Shown here: positions 1 to 6,947 of the stretch, piece after piece
Numbering within the stretch: the stretch's first letter is position 1
Layout of the letters: each line of letters opens with the position of its first letter
Assembly: GCA_944386545.1 (NCBI GenBank)
Contig: CALXBK010000008.1
Coordinates: 1-64,000 of the forward strand
DNA length: 64,000 nucleotides
Direction of reading: 5' to 3'
Source: an uncultured Ruminiclostridium sp.
GTDB taxonomy: Bacteria > Bacillota > Clostridia > Oscillospirales > Ruminococcaceae
Notes under the pieces: generated by a model
Told to the model about the DNA's origin: nothing
Databases searched by the model: none
Seen by the model: the letters and a program-made list of their open reading frames with translations, nothing else
Position numbers and translations under genes: made by a program

Positions 1-285
1 GATACTTGGCTTAAGAATGCAGTTAAAATAGTTGATAAGTATCATTGGATAAGACAGGCAATATGGGCTTTTGAAAAGTGTGCGCAAACTATGAAAAACC
101 GGTTCATCGGTATTATCAACTCATTTTATTCACCTATTACAAACGGTTTTACAGAGGGATGTAACAACAAAATCAAAGTTCTGAAAAGAAATGCTTACGG
201 CTATCGTAATTTCAAGAGATTTCGTAACCGTATCCTGCATATTTTTTCTCATCAAAAACTTCATACGCAACAAGCAGCTACCTAA
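1..285 (+). pseudogene. ISL3-family transposase, C-terminal part, internally deleted
   Basis: The frame is open from base 1, so the gene enters from outside the window. The visible 94 residues match the end of ISL3 transposases: DKYHWIRQ (second catalytic Asp region), then NGFTEGCNNKIK with the catalytic Glu, then the YRNFKRFRNRIL tail. In the family about 90-100 residues normally separate the DKxH and NGFTEG blocks; here the two are only about 33 residues apart, so an in-frame internal deletion is likely. A matching inverted-repeat end lies at 311-345. Family assignment is confident; the deletion is inferred from memory of family spacing. The product is probably inactive. Confidence 0.8.
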
Positions 286-310
286 CACAGCAGTTGCTTG
301 CATAATTCCA

Positions 311-345
311 TTTTAACTTTTTACCCCAACTATTGACAAAGAGCC
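311..345 (-). repeat. Right terminal inverted repeat of the ISL3 element
   Basis: Read on the minus strand this begins GGCTCTTTGTCAATAGTTGG, the typical outer end of ISL3-family elements (GGCTCTTTGTCA). It lies 26 bp past the transposase stop, where the element should end. The left end is outside the window, so target duplication cannot be checked. Confidence 0.75.
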
Positions 346-453
346 TTTTTCTTTTCACTCTTTTCTCAAATTTTCGTTTCAATCAAGGGATAATAAACGG
401 GTTTAAATCTCCGCCAAAGCTGTTTTGTGTATCAAGCCGACAGAGCCTTTTGT

Positions 454-482
454 TTGACAATCAGCCATATTTTTGCTATAAT
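454..482 (+). promoter_or_regulatory. Consensus sigma-A promoter for the hydrolase/deaminase pair
   Basis: Perfect TTGACA (454-459), 17-bp spacer, perfect TATAAT (477-482). Transcription would start near 489, so the RNA would open with the structured repeat at 477-636 and reach the hydrolase ATG at 677. Confidence 0.8.
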
Positions 483-636
483 TTAGGCAAAATGTCCCCC
501 GCCTCTAAGGCGGCGGGTTCCATATTTTAAAAAATACCCTATTCAGTTTCAGTTGGGGTTCAAGCCTCAACTGAAACTGAACCGCAGCTTCGCTGCAGCT
601 TGCCACATTGAATGACGGGGCAAGCCCCTTATTGAA
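477..636 (+). repeat. Structured dispersed repeat, full-length copy A
   Basis: About 160 bp made of four stem-loops: CCGCCT-CTA-AGGCGG (from about 499), a 14-bp stem AGTTTCAGTTGGGG / CCTCAACTGAAACT (about 545-578), GCAGC-TTC-GCTGC (about 583-595) and GGGGC-AA-GCCCC (617-628), ending TTATTGAA. A second copy at 3909-4050 shares all four stems in the same order. Copy A has about 16 extra bases between stems 1 and 2. No coding frame is evident. It could be a MITE or PATE-like non-autonomous element, or a transcribed RNA element; the sequence does not decide. Confidence 0.75.
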
Positions 637-676
637 TACCCACAAGGCTTATGGGAATGCAAACGTAGGAGGAAAA

Positions 677-1432
677 ATGGAAGTAAAGGAATATGGCGAC
701 AGTACTAAAAGAAAGCTGATTTTAATCCACGGCTTTCAGCTGCCCTTGCAGATATGGGAAAGCTACATAAGCCGTTATAAATCTGATTTTCATATAATCC
801 TGCCTGTAATCACGGGACATAGCTTAACACAAAAGGCTGATTTTGTATCCTTGGCTGATACCGCAAGCGAGCTTGAGGATTATTACATTTCGCAGCACGG
901 CGATAAAGCCTTTGCCGTTTACGGAATGTCGATGGGCGGCGCTTTGGTGGCACAACTGCTTCAAAATCAAAGAATATACTTTGAAAAGATTGTATTTGAC
1001 GGCTCGCCGCTTGTACCCTCAAATTTTGTTGTGCGTAAATTTATGCACGGCTTTTATTCAAATATTACCAAAAAGGCGCAAGGCAGGGATGATAAAACCC
1101 TTCGGCAGGCGACAAAAAGTGTTATACCCGAAATGTATCTAGACAACTTTTTGCAGGTGCTTGATAATATGAGCGACGCTACCGTGAAAAATGCGGTAGA
1201 CAGCATCACCTCGTTCAGGCTGTCCGATAGCATTGATTTAAACGGGACAGAGCTTTATTATTTTCACGGAACTTCGTTAAACGAAATGCTTGCAAAGAAG
1301 TCCGCAAGGTATCTTTCTGAGCATTATCCCGATACGGTTATAAAGTCCTTTAAAGGAAAGGGACATTGCGAAAACGCTCTACATTATCCTGATATTATGA
1401 TAAAAGAGTTAGATGCAATTTTTTATAGGTGA
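677..1432 (+). CDS. Alpha/beta-hydrolase
   Basis: A 251-residue cytoplasmic alpha/beta-hydrolase. An early LIHGF supplies the oxyanion region, the nucleophile elbow is GMSMGG with Ser85, and the likely catalytic His is in GKGHCENALH near residue 230. Substrate is unknown. The start is the ATG at 677 because AGGAGG sits at 667-672; an upstream in-frame ATG at 608 lies inside the dispersed repeat and has no ribosome binding site. The deaminase gene follows after 12 bp, so the two are probably cotranscribed from the promoter at 454-482. Family is confident; function is not inferable. Confidence 0.8.
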   Translation: MEVKEYGDSTKRKLILIHGFQLPLQIWESYISRYKSDFHIILPVITGHSLTQKADFVSLADTASELEDYYISQHGDKAFAVYGMSMGGALVAQLLQNQRIYFEKIVFDGSPLVPSNFVVRKFMHGFYSNITKKAQGRDDKTLRQATKSVIPEMYLDNFLQVLDNMSDATVKNAVDSITSFRLSDSIDLNGTELYYFHGTSLNEMLAKKSARYLSEHYPDTVIKSFKGKGHCENALHYPDIMIKELDAIFYR

Positions 1433-1444
1433 GAGGAAATATTT

Positions 1445-1843
1445 ATGGATAAAATTTGGATAGCAATGCACAATGCCGCCTTAAAGGCGCAGAGGGGAAG
1501 AAAAATCTCCGACTTTATTTATGCGGGAGAGGTTGCGGCGGCAGTCCTTTCTAAATCCGAAAAAATCTACACGGGAATTTGTATCGACACCTGTTCTACA
1601 CTTGGAATTTGTGCGGAAAGAAACGCCATATTCAACATGATTACAAATGGGGAGCAGGAAATACAAAGGGTGCTGGCCGTAATGCCAAGCGGAAAATGCG
1701 GCGCACCCTGCGGCGCTTGCCGTGAGCTTATGGTACAGCTTATGCCGCAGAGCTACAGGGATATTGAAATCATGATGAGTTATGACGAGGGGAGAATTAT
1801 TACGCTGGGCGAGCTTACCCCCGAGTGGTGGATAAATTATTGA
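1445..1843 (+). CDS. Cytidine deaminase family protein (Cdd / blasticidin deaminase type)
   Basis: 132 residues, normal length for the homotetrameric cytidine deaminases. The zinc site is complete: Cys56-Ala-Glu58 in the CAERNAIF motif and Cys89/Cys92 in PCGACRE. These enzymes hydrolytically deaminate cytidine or deoxycytidine in salvage; relatives act on blasticidin S or other aminonucleosides. GAGAGGAAAT precedes the ATG. The pairing with an alpha/beta-hydrolase, away from other nucleoside salvage genes, leaves the substrate open. It sits between mobile sequences, so recent acquisition is possible. Confidence 0.8.
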   Translation: MDKIWIAMHNAALKAQRGRKISDFIYAGEVAAAVLSKSEKIYTGICIDTCSTLGICAERNAIFNMITNGEQEIQRVLAVMPSGKCGAPCGACRELMVQLMPQSYRDIEIMMSYDEGRIITLGELTPEWWINY

Positions 1844-1969
1844 ACAAAAGAGAGGAGCGGGTATTTTCTGCACAGCCAAAACTATACAAGGCTGTAAACA
1901 GAGAACAGAGCTTTATCGCAGGCGGCTCGTAAAAAGCAGGAGTATTTGCCCTTTTTTAGGAATAAAGGC

Positions 1970-1998
1970 TTGACAAACAAAAAGCGGTATGGTAAAAT
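1970..1998 (+). promoter_or_regulatory. Sigma-A promoter upstream of the GAP-family membrane gene
   Basis: TTGACA (1970-1975), 17-bp spacer, TAAAAT (1993-1998). The predicted start near 2005 gives a leader of about 150 nt before the ATG at 2158. Confidence 0.8.
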
Positions 1999-2004
1999 GA
2001 CATC

Positions 2005-2157
2005 ACAACAATATAACCGCCGCCGGGTGGTAAATGCGAAAGCGTTTGTATACACATCATTAGGTCTTTGAAGATGTGTATACAAGCGCTGTTTTTGTTT
2101 TAAGGGCGTTTTTGTCGGGCGGCGTGAAGCCAAAGAGAGAAAGGAAAGGTAAAATTT
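2005..2157 (+). promoter_or_regulatory. Long structured 5' leader with an 18-bp hairpin and possible closing helix
   Basis: The leader has a near-perfect hairpin: 2041-2058 pairs with 2073-2090 over 18 bp with one G-T pair and a 14-nt loop, followed by GTTTTTGTTTT. CGCCGCC at 2018-2024 can pair with GGCGGCG at 2118-2124 and close the whole structure. The layout suits an attenuator or riboswitch-like leader, but it matches no riboswitch consensus I recognise. Alternatively each arm holds the palindrome TGTATACA (2047-2054 and 2077-2084), which would suit a paired GntR-type operator in DNA. Structure is seen; function is inferred. Confidence 0.5.
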
Positions 2158-2841
2158 ATGTTAGGTCTTTTAGGTACTGCGATAACGGCGAGCTTTTTTG
2201 ACAGCTTAAACCCCTCGGCTATCGCACAGCAAATGCTGTTGCAGGCGATTGTGAGGAAAAAACGTCATATCCGGTTTTTTATTGCGGGAATAGCTCTTGC
2301 CAATATGCTGCTCGGCTTAGGTATATATTACGGCGTGGTAGCTGTAATTTCCGATTTGCTTAATAAAGCGGCGCAGGAATATCCCGTATTTACGTTCGGT
2401 ACGGAAGCGGCGGCGGGCGTTGTCTGCCTTATAACCGGAATACTGCTTACGTTGAGAGTATGCAAAACAAACAGGCAGGCGGCGACAGGCGAGCTGTCAG
2501 CCAAAGCACCGTCAAGTCTTACCCCTGTTTCGCTTTTTGTAATGGGAGCAGTGTTCTGCGCGGTGGAGCTTACAAGCGCACTGCCGTATTTCGGATTTTT
2601 AGCGGTGCTTGCGTCTTACGAGCTTTCGTTCCCGTTTGTTTTCGGCTTTATAGCGCTTTATTCCTTCATCTACGCATTGCCGCTTATGCTGATTTATTTC
2701 GGGTATAACAGGCTGTGCGGCACAAGGGCGATAAAAAAGCTTGAAGCGGTTTTAAGCAAGGCGTCAAGCTATATTGTACCTGTTGTTGTTGCTTTGGTCG
2801 GAGCGTATATGAGCTATGCGGGGATAACCTCGCTTATGTGA
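2158..2841 (+). CDS. GAP/SapA-like polytopic membrane protein
   Basis: 227 residues with about six hydrophobic segments. The N-terminus carries DSLNPSAIAQQM, the DSLNP signature of the GAP family, which is distantly related to the LysE and CcdA transporter folds. A charged cytoplasmic loop (CKTNRQ...) lies between helices 3 and 4. No catalytic motif is visible; a small-molecule exporter or membrane scaffold role is possible but unproven. AAAGGAAAGG precedes the ATG. The gene stands alone behind its own promoter and structured leader, which suggests specific regulation. Confidence 0.6.
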   Translation: MLGLLGTAITASFFDSLNPSAIAQQMLLQAIVRKKRHIRFFIAGIALANMLLGLGIYYGVVAVISDLLNKAAQEYPVFTFGTEAAAGVVCLITGILLTLRVCKTNRQAATGELSAKAPSSLTPVSLFVMGAVFCAVELTSALPYFGFLAVLASYELSFPFVFGFIALYSFIYALPLMLIYFGYNRLCGTRAIKKLEAVLSKASSYIVPVVVALVGAYMSYAGITSLM

Positions 2842-2933
2842 CAATTATAAATGCGTTTGTTCTTTCGGGAAGAAACGCATTATGTTTTCGTAAAACGACT
2901 TTTGAAAACACTGAATTTATACGGTTAAGCCTA

Positions 2934-3545
2934 TCAAAAGGTTATGCTGTAAATAAAACACCTTAAATTAATTCTGCCCTTAGGCGTATCGAGAATAATT
3001 TCCTTTTCCTCTGAGCGCTCAAAGCCCCTATGCTCGTAAAACTGATATGTGCAGGCATCGTCGGTGTAGAGATAAAGAGTTTTCCCCTTTACTTCTTTTC
3101 CGAGGGCGTTTAGCAAGTCTGTGCCTATACCCCTGATCTTGCGGTCGGGATCAGCCGCAAGGAAAAGAATTTCACCGTCGGGAGCGTGTGTTTTGAGATA
3201 ATGCGCCAGCTGTTCCTTTGTGGTTTCTTCGTAAATTCCCGCGCCGCCCTTGGAAAATGTCCTCTGTATTGCATCGAAGATTTTTACATAAAGCTTTTGG
3301 AAAGGATTATTGTATTTTTTCGGCTCTCCCTTGATTTGGGCTAATATAACGCCTGCAAAGCGGTTATCAGTATACGCCGCAAAGACCTTTGTCGCACGGT
3401 TTATCGCAGAATACCAGAAGTATCTGCCGTAAGCGTTGAGCGCAAGATTGCTTTTTATATACCAATCAAAATGCATACCCTTTATTGCGAACTGTATTGC
3501 TTTTTTGTAATCCTTTTTTCGTATGCTTCCGATTTCTGTTTTCAA
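2934..3545 (-). CDS. GNAT-family N-acetyltransferase
   Basis: 203 residues. The acetyl-CoA pyrophosphate-binding motif is RKIRGIGTDLL (about residue 135-145), preceded by a beta-strand EILFLAADP and followed by TLYLYTDDACTYQFYEHRGF, the C-terminal GNAT signature. An extended N-terminal half (MHFDWYIKSN...RYFWYSAINRATKVFAAY) is typical of GNATs that act on small molecules or toxins, but no substrate can be read off. The stop is about 90 bp from the convergent GAP-like gene. Family is confident; specificity unknown. Confidence 0.8.
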   Translation of the reverse strand: MKTEIGSIRKKDYKKAIQFAIKGMHFDWYIKSNLALNAYGRYFWYSAINRATKVFAAYTDNRFAGVILAQIKGEPKKYNNPFQKLYVKIFDAIQRTFSKGGAGIYEETTKEQLAHYLKTHAPDGEILFLAADPDRKIRGIGTDLLNALGKEVKGKTLYLYTDDACTYQFYEHRGFERSEEKEIILDTPKGRINLRCFIYSITF

Positions 3546-3663
3546 AACGATACTCCTTTTTCCTTGCGGGAAAACACGGTTGTTTCAAAAAATCACTACG
3601 GGCAAAATGCGTATATGACAATATTTCAAAACGCTTGCCGTGATATTTTTTACGGACGGATAA

Positions 3664-3908
3664 TTACTGATAATAATTGTTGATATATTTTATCCACTCA
3701 TCGTATATTTCCTTTGGGCTTTTTCCGAAAATCTGCTCGTAATTTTCCGTTTTTATCAGCTCGATAACCCTGTCCCAGCCGTATTCCGAGTGCAGATACT
3801 CTATGTAGGTATGCGCAAACATATATCTGCCGCAATCTGAAAAATGTATGGGATTTCTTGTGCAGGTATCTTCATAGCTCGGAATTTTTATCTGTTCAAG
3901 ATACTTTT
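3664..3908 (-). pseudogene. C-terminal remnant of a gluzincin-type peptidase, cut at a repeat copy
   Basis: Reading the minus strand from about 3908 to the TAA at 3664-3666 gives about 80 residues: YLEQIKIPSYEDTC..., then GRYMFAHTYIEYLHSEYGWD, RVIELIKTENYEQIFGKS and PKEIYDEWIKYI. The pattern 'Y..A..Y.EYL...YGWD..IEL....YE..FG.S..E....W' is the C-terminal end of peptidase-MA-like/M1-like metallopeptidases. The HExxH part and any start are missing: upstream the frame runs into the dispersed repeat at 3909 and hits a stop inside it. It lies 119 bp upstream of the GNAT gene on the same strand. The frame is seen; family assignment is from pattern memory and tentative. Confidence 0.5.
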
Positions 3909-4050
3909 TATAACTTAAGCAAGATGTCCCCCGCCTCTAAGGCGGCAGGTTCCATATTTAGTTTCAGTTGGGTTCAATCCCCAACTGAAACTGAATCGCA
4001 GCTTCGCTGCGGCTTGCCACGTTGAATGACGGGGCAAGCCCCTTATTGAA
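3909..4050 (+). repeat. Structured dispersed repeat, full-length copy B
   Basis: Same order of stems as copy A: CCGCCT-CTA-AGGCGG, then AGTTTCAGTTGGG / CCCAACTGAAACT (from about 3959), then GCAGC-TTC-GCTGC, then GGGGC-AA-GCCCC (4031-4042) and TTATTGAA. In stem 2 the inner pairs differ from copy A yet pairing is kept, which points to selection for structure or precise ends. Its left edge truncates the peptidase remnant, so it may have inserted there or marks a deletion join. Confidence 0.75.
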
Positions 4051-4099
4051 CCTCTGTCAATATTTATTTTTTATCCTCTTTTAATATGTAACCTTTTAT

Positions 4100-5446
4100 T
4101 TATTTTTGGAAAATAAAGCTCTCCAGTTCAAACAAACGCCGATTTTTGAAAAACTCGGCAGTCCAGCCGTTGTAAGGAACGGTAACCTTGAAGAAAAGCG
4201 AATGTCTGCCCGTAACAGCCTTTACAACTGTTTTTACCGTACCGCCTGCATGACCTATTTCGCATACGCCTATTTCCTCGCCGTCCTCACCGTCGATAAG
4301 TATGTGCAGCGAGCAGTCACAGCCCATGCCGTTTATCTTTGCGTAAAATTCCATTGTCTTACTGCCGAGGTCCTCGCCAAAGTCAAAATATTTGTAGCCG
4401 ATGACACAGCCGTCGGTAATATCTGTAATCACCCTCGTGAAAATATCACGCTCGCTTATAAACGCTCCGCCCTTTAGTACACAGGCAATTTCTGCGGGAA
4501 TTTGGCGGTAGGGATTGAGCGATTTTGAAAAGCCGAGAGAGGTCATCTCCACTGTCGGGATGCTTCCGTCGGGGAGTATCTCAATAGGCTCAACGCAGGC
4601 ACGGCGGGACATTATTGTGTTGTTGGTCATGCGGTGGTAGAAGATGTACCATTGATTATTAATCAAGGCTATCGAGCCGTGATTGTTGCCGCCGGGGTAA
4701 TCAACTCCGTTATCAACAATATAGCCTTTGTAGGTAAATGGTCCCGCGGGAGATTTTGCCGTTGCGTATGCAAGCCGACTGCCGCGCTTCGGAGAATATA
4801 TCATGTAATAGGTATCGCCGACCTTGCGCATTGAAGCCGCCTCGAAAAAGCACTTGTCCTCTGTATCAAAGCCCCCCTCATCGGTGGGCTTGCAGGGAAT
4901 GAAATGCTCGATACAGCTGCCGCTTAACACCTCGTACATATTGTCGGGATTTATCTCGGCAAGGAACGAACGCTCAAAGCCGCAGTAAATATATACTTTG
5001 CCGTCGTCGTCAACAAATGCACCCGGATCTATAAACCAGCCGTTACAGCAAATTTCATCGGGAATATCATACTTGTACCGTGAAATAAGTTTGAACGGTC
5101 CTTCCGGGCGGTCGCTTACCGCAACACAGCCCTTGGCGTTTACTATATAGGCGTAAAGATAATACCTGCCGTCCTTTTCTACTACATCGGGGGCAAAAAG
5201 ATAGGTGTCCTTTGTATTCCAGCTTATATCCGAGGGGTAATCCCTTGTGTCGGTAACTCTGAAAATATCGCCGTGACAGGTCCATTGTTCAAGGTTGTCA
5301 AGCGGTGCGCTCCAGCATTTCAGCACATAGTCGCAGAACTGATCCGAGCCTGCACGGTCGTGCGAGCCATAGATATAAACTCTGTCGCCGAAAACTCTCG
5401 GCTCTCCGTCGGGGATGTACTCGTTAAGGGGGAGATAGGGATTCAT
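4100..5446 (-). CDS. Glycoside hydrolase family 43 with C-terminal beta-sandwich domain
   Basis: 448 residues, no signal peptide, so cytoplasmic. The N-terminus MNPYLPLNEYIPDGEP...RVYIYGSHD is the GH43 first blade with the catalytic base Asp. WFIDPGAFVDDDGKVYIYCG carries the second acidic residue, and CFFEAASMRKVGDTYYMIYS the general acid Glu. The active-site His is in GNNHGSIA. Residues from about 325 form a CBM6-like carbohydrate-binding sandwich. Such enzymes trim arabinofuranosyl or xylosyl groups from imported oligosaccharides. AGGAGG precedes the ATG at 5446. It is divergent from prmA with no transporter beside it. Exact specificity is uncertain. Confidence 0.88.
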   Translation of the reverse strand: MNPYLPLNEYIPDGEPRVFGDRVYIYGSHDRAGSDQFCDYVLKCWSAPLDNLEQWTCHGDIFRVTDTRDYPSDISWNTKDTYLFAPDVVEKDGRYYLYAYIVNAKGCVAVSDRPEGPFKLISRYKYDIPDEICCNGWFIDPGAFVDDDGKVYIYCGFERSFLAEINPDNMYEVLSGSCIEHFIPCKPTDEGGFDTEDKCFFEAASMRKVGDTYYMIYSPKRGSRLAYATAKSPAGPFTYKGYIVDNGVDYPGGNNHGSIALINNQWYIFYHRMTNNTIMSRRACVEPIEILPDGSIPTVEMTSLGFSKSLNPYRQIPAEIACVLKGGAFISERDIFTRVITDITDGCVIGYKYFDFGEDLGSKTMEFYAKINGMGCDCSLHILIDGEDGEEIGVCEIGHAGGTVKTVVKAVTGRHSLFFKVTVPYNGWTAEFFKNRRLFELESFIFQK

Positions 5447-5554
5447 AAAGAGCCTCCTGATTTTTAATTCGGATAGTATATTTTATATCTTACCACAATT
5501 GTGTCAGTAATTCAACTGTTTTTTGTACATCAAGAAATAAATGCCGATTTCCTA

Positions 5555-5583
5555 TTGCTTTTTTTCTTAAAATGTACGATAAT
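5555..5583 (+). promoter_or_regulatory. Probable sigma-A promoter for prmA
   Basis: TTGCTT (5555-5560), 17-bp spacer, GATAAT (5578-5583), 34 bp before the chosen prmA ATG. Confidence 0.55.
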
Positions 5584-5617
5584 AGTAAATAGTAATAGGA
5601 ACGAAAGGATAACGATA

Positions 5618-6592
5618 ATGAAGTTCAAACAGATAGAAATTTACACCGAGAGCGAGGCGGTATCAATACTCGCCATGAGATTGTCCGAGCTTGGAATAAA
5701 CGGCTTTGAAATTCATGATGCGGCGGATTTTGACGAGTTTCTCCGGAACAAGGAATATAACTGGGATTATGTTGACGACAGCCTTATGGGGCTGAAAAAC
5801 GTAAAAACCCATATAACCTGCTATATACAGGACAACGAGCAGGGCGCAGAGCTTATGCTAATGCTGAAAAATACCCTTGACGAGATAAAAATGAAGGACA
5901 GCGAGGGCTTTTACGGTTCGCTTGAAATAAAATCGGCTGATGTGCGCGAGGAGGACTGGGCGAATAACTGGAAGCAGTATTACAAGCCCTTTACCGTGGG
6001 CGAAAGGCTGATTGTAAAGCCGAGCTGGGAGACCGCTGATAACACGCAGGGCAGACAGGTGCTTGAAATAGATCCCGCATCCTCGTTCGGCACGGGACAG
6101 CACCACACCACACGCCTTGTTATGGAGCTGCTTGAAAAGCAGATAAACGAGGGGGACGCTCTGCTTGACCTGGGTACGGGAAGCGGCATACTCTCGATAG
6201 CGGCATTACTGCTCGGCGCAAAACGGGCGGTGATGGTAGATATATTTGAAAATTCCGTTGCCACCGCGCTTGAAAACTGCGCCAAAAACGGCTTTGAGGG
6301 CGATAGGGCGACAGGCTATGTCGGAAATATCAGCGACGACGAGGCACTCAGGGAAAAAATAGGCGGCGGCTATGATATAATCACCGCAAATATAGTAGCC
6401 GATGTAATAATCTCAATGTCACCCTATTTTTCGTTCTTTCTCAAAAAGCAGGGCAAGCTGATTGTATCGGGTATAATCACACCCCGCCTTGATGAAGTGA
6501 AGCAGGCGCTTATTGATAACGGTATCGAAATAGTAAGCGTGACGGAAAAAGAGGACTGGAACGCCCTGCTTTGCCTTTGCAACACAAAATAG
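5618..6592 (+). CDS. prmA: Ribosomal protein L11 methyltransferase
   Basis: 324 residues. PrmA uses S-adenosylmethionine to methylate lysines and the N-terminus of ribosomal protein L11. The N-terminal L11-binding domain (KFKQIEIYTESEAVSILAMRLSELGINGFEIHD) is followed by WANNWKQYYKPF, FGTGQHHTTRL and the SAM-binding loop LDLGTGSGILSIAALLLGAK, then ITANIVADVI, all PrmA hallmarks. The start is the ATG at 5618, behind GAAAGGA at 5604-5610; a longer frame from 5501 contains the promoter and is rejected. The small membrane protein and recD2 follow on the same strand. Confidence 0.92.
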   Translation: MKFKQIEIYTESEAVSILAMRLSELGINGFEIHDAADFDEFLRNKEYNWDYVDDSLMGLKNVKTHITCYIQDNEQGAELMLMLKNTLDEIKMKDSEGFYGSLEIKSADVREEDWANNWKQYYKPFTVGERLIVKPSWETADNTQGRQVLEIDPASSFGTGQHHTTRLVMELLEKQINEGDALLDLGTGSGILSIAALLLGAKRAVMVDIFENSVATALENCAKNGFEGDRATGYVGNISDDEALREKIGGGYDIITANIVADVIISMSPYFSFFLKKQGKLIVSGIITPRLDEVKQALIDNGIEIVSVTEKEDWNALLCLCNTK

Positions 6593-6650
6593 TATCACCC
6601 TATCCCGCTTTTCGCCATATACTGAAAAAAAGAGTAAAGGCGGGAGGACA

Positions 6651-6935
6651 ATGGGCGCATATATATGTATTTTTGCACTGATATTTTTAGGGATTTTAGG
6701 CGGAGTAAATCTGATTATGTTTTTGGGAGAGCTTTCTTATAACTGCGACAGGCAAATAAGAGTAGCGCCCAAAAGCGCAGAGGACGCCGAGTATCTTGTA
6801 AGAGAGGCTTTGCGCAAAACAAACGGTGAGGTGATTATTTCGCTGTCGGAAAAAAGCAGTGAAAACGAGGAGCTTAACAGGATTTGCGCTCTTCTTTGCA
6901 GAGAAAACCAAAGAGTGCATATATCGCAGGAATAA
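6651..6935 (+). CDS. Small membrane-anchored protein of unknown function
   Basis: 94 residues. One N-terminal transmembrane segment (YICIFALIFLGILGGVNLIMFL) is followed by a charged soluble domain with SAEDAEYLVREALRKTNGEVIISLSE. Only 12 bp separate its stop from the recD2 start, and a GGGAGG site precedes its ATG, so it is translated and probably cotranscribed with recD2. I do not recognise the family. The tail has Cys residues near ICALLC but no metal motif. Its place between prmA and recD2 gives no firm hint of function. Confidence 0.65.
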   Translation: MGAYICIFALIFLGILGGVNLIMFLGELSYNCDRQIRVAPKSAEDAEYLVREALRKTNGEVIISLSEKSSENEELNRICALLCRENQRVHISQE

Positions 6936-6947
6936 GGAGCTGTTCAT

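Noticed and set aside
333..530. 65-codon frame overlapping the IS end and repeat A
   Set aside because: Spans a promoter and a hairpin; no ribosome binding site and low-complexity composition.
1842..1931. 30-codon frame after the cytidine deaminase
   Set aside because: Starts with TTG without a ribosome binding site inside the preceding stop region and shows no family resemblance.
2018..2124. Assignment of the leader to a named riboswitch (ZTP, Mn2+, NiCo, guanidine, fluoride)
   Set aside because: Conserved core bases of those classes are not found in the sequence.
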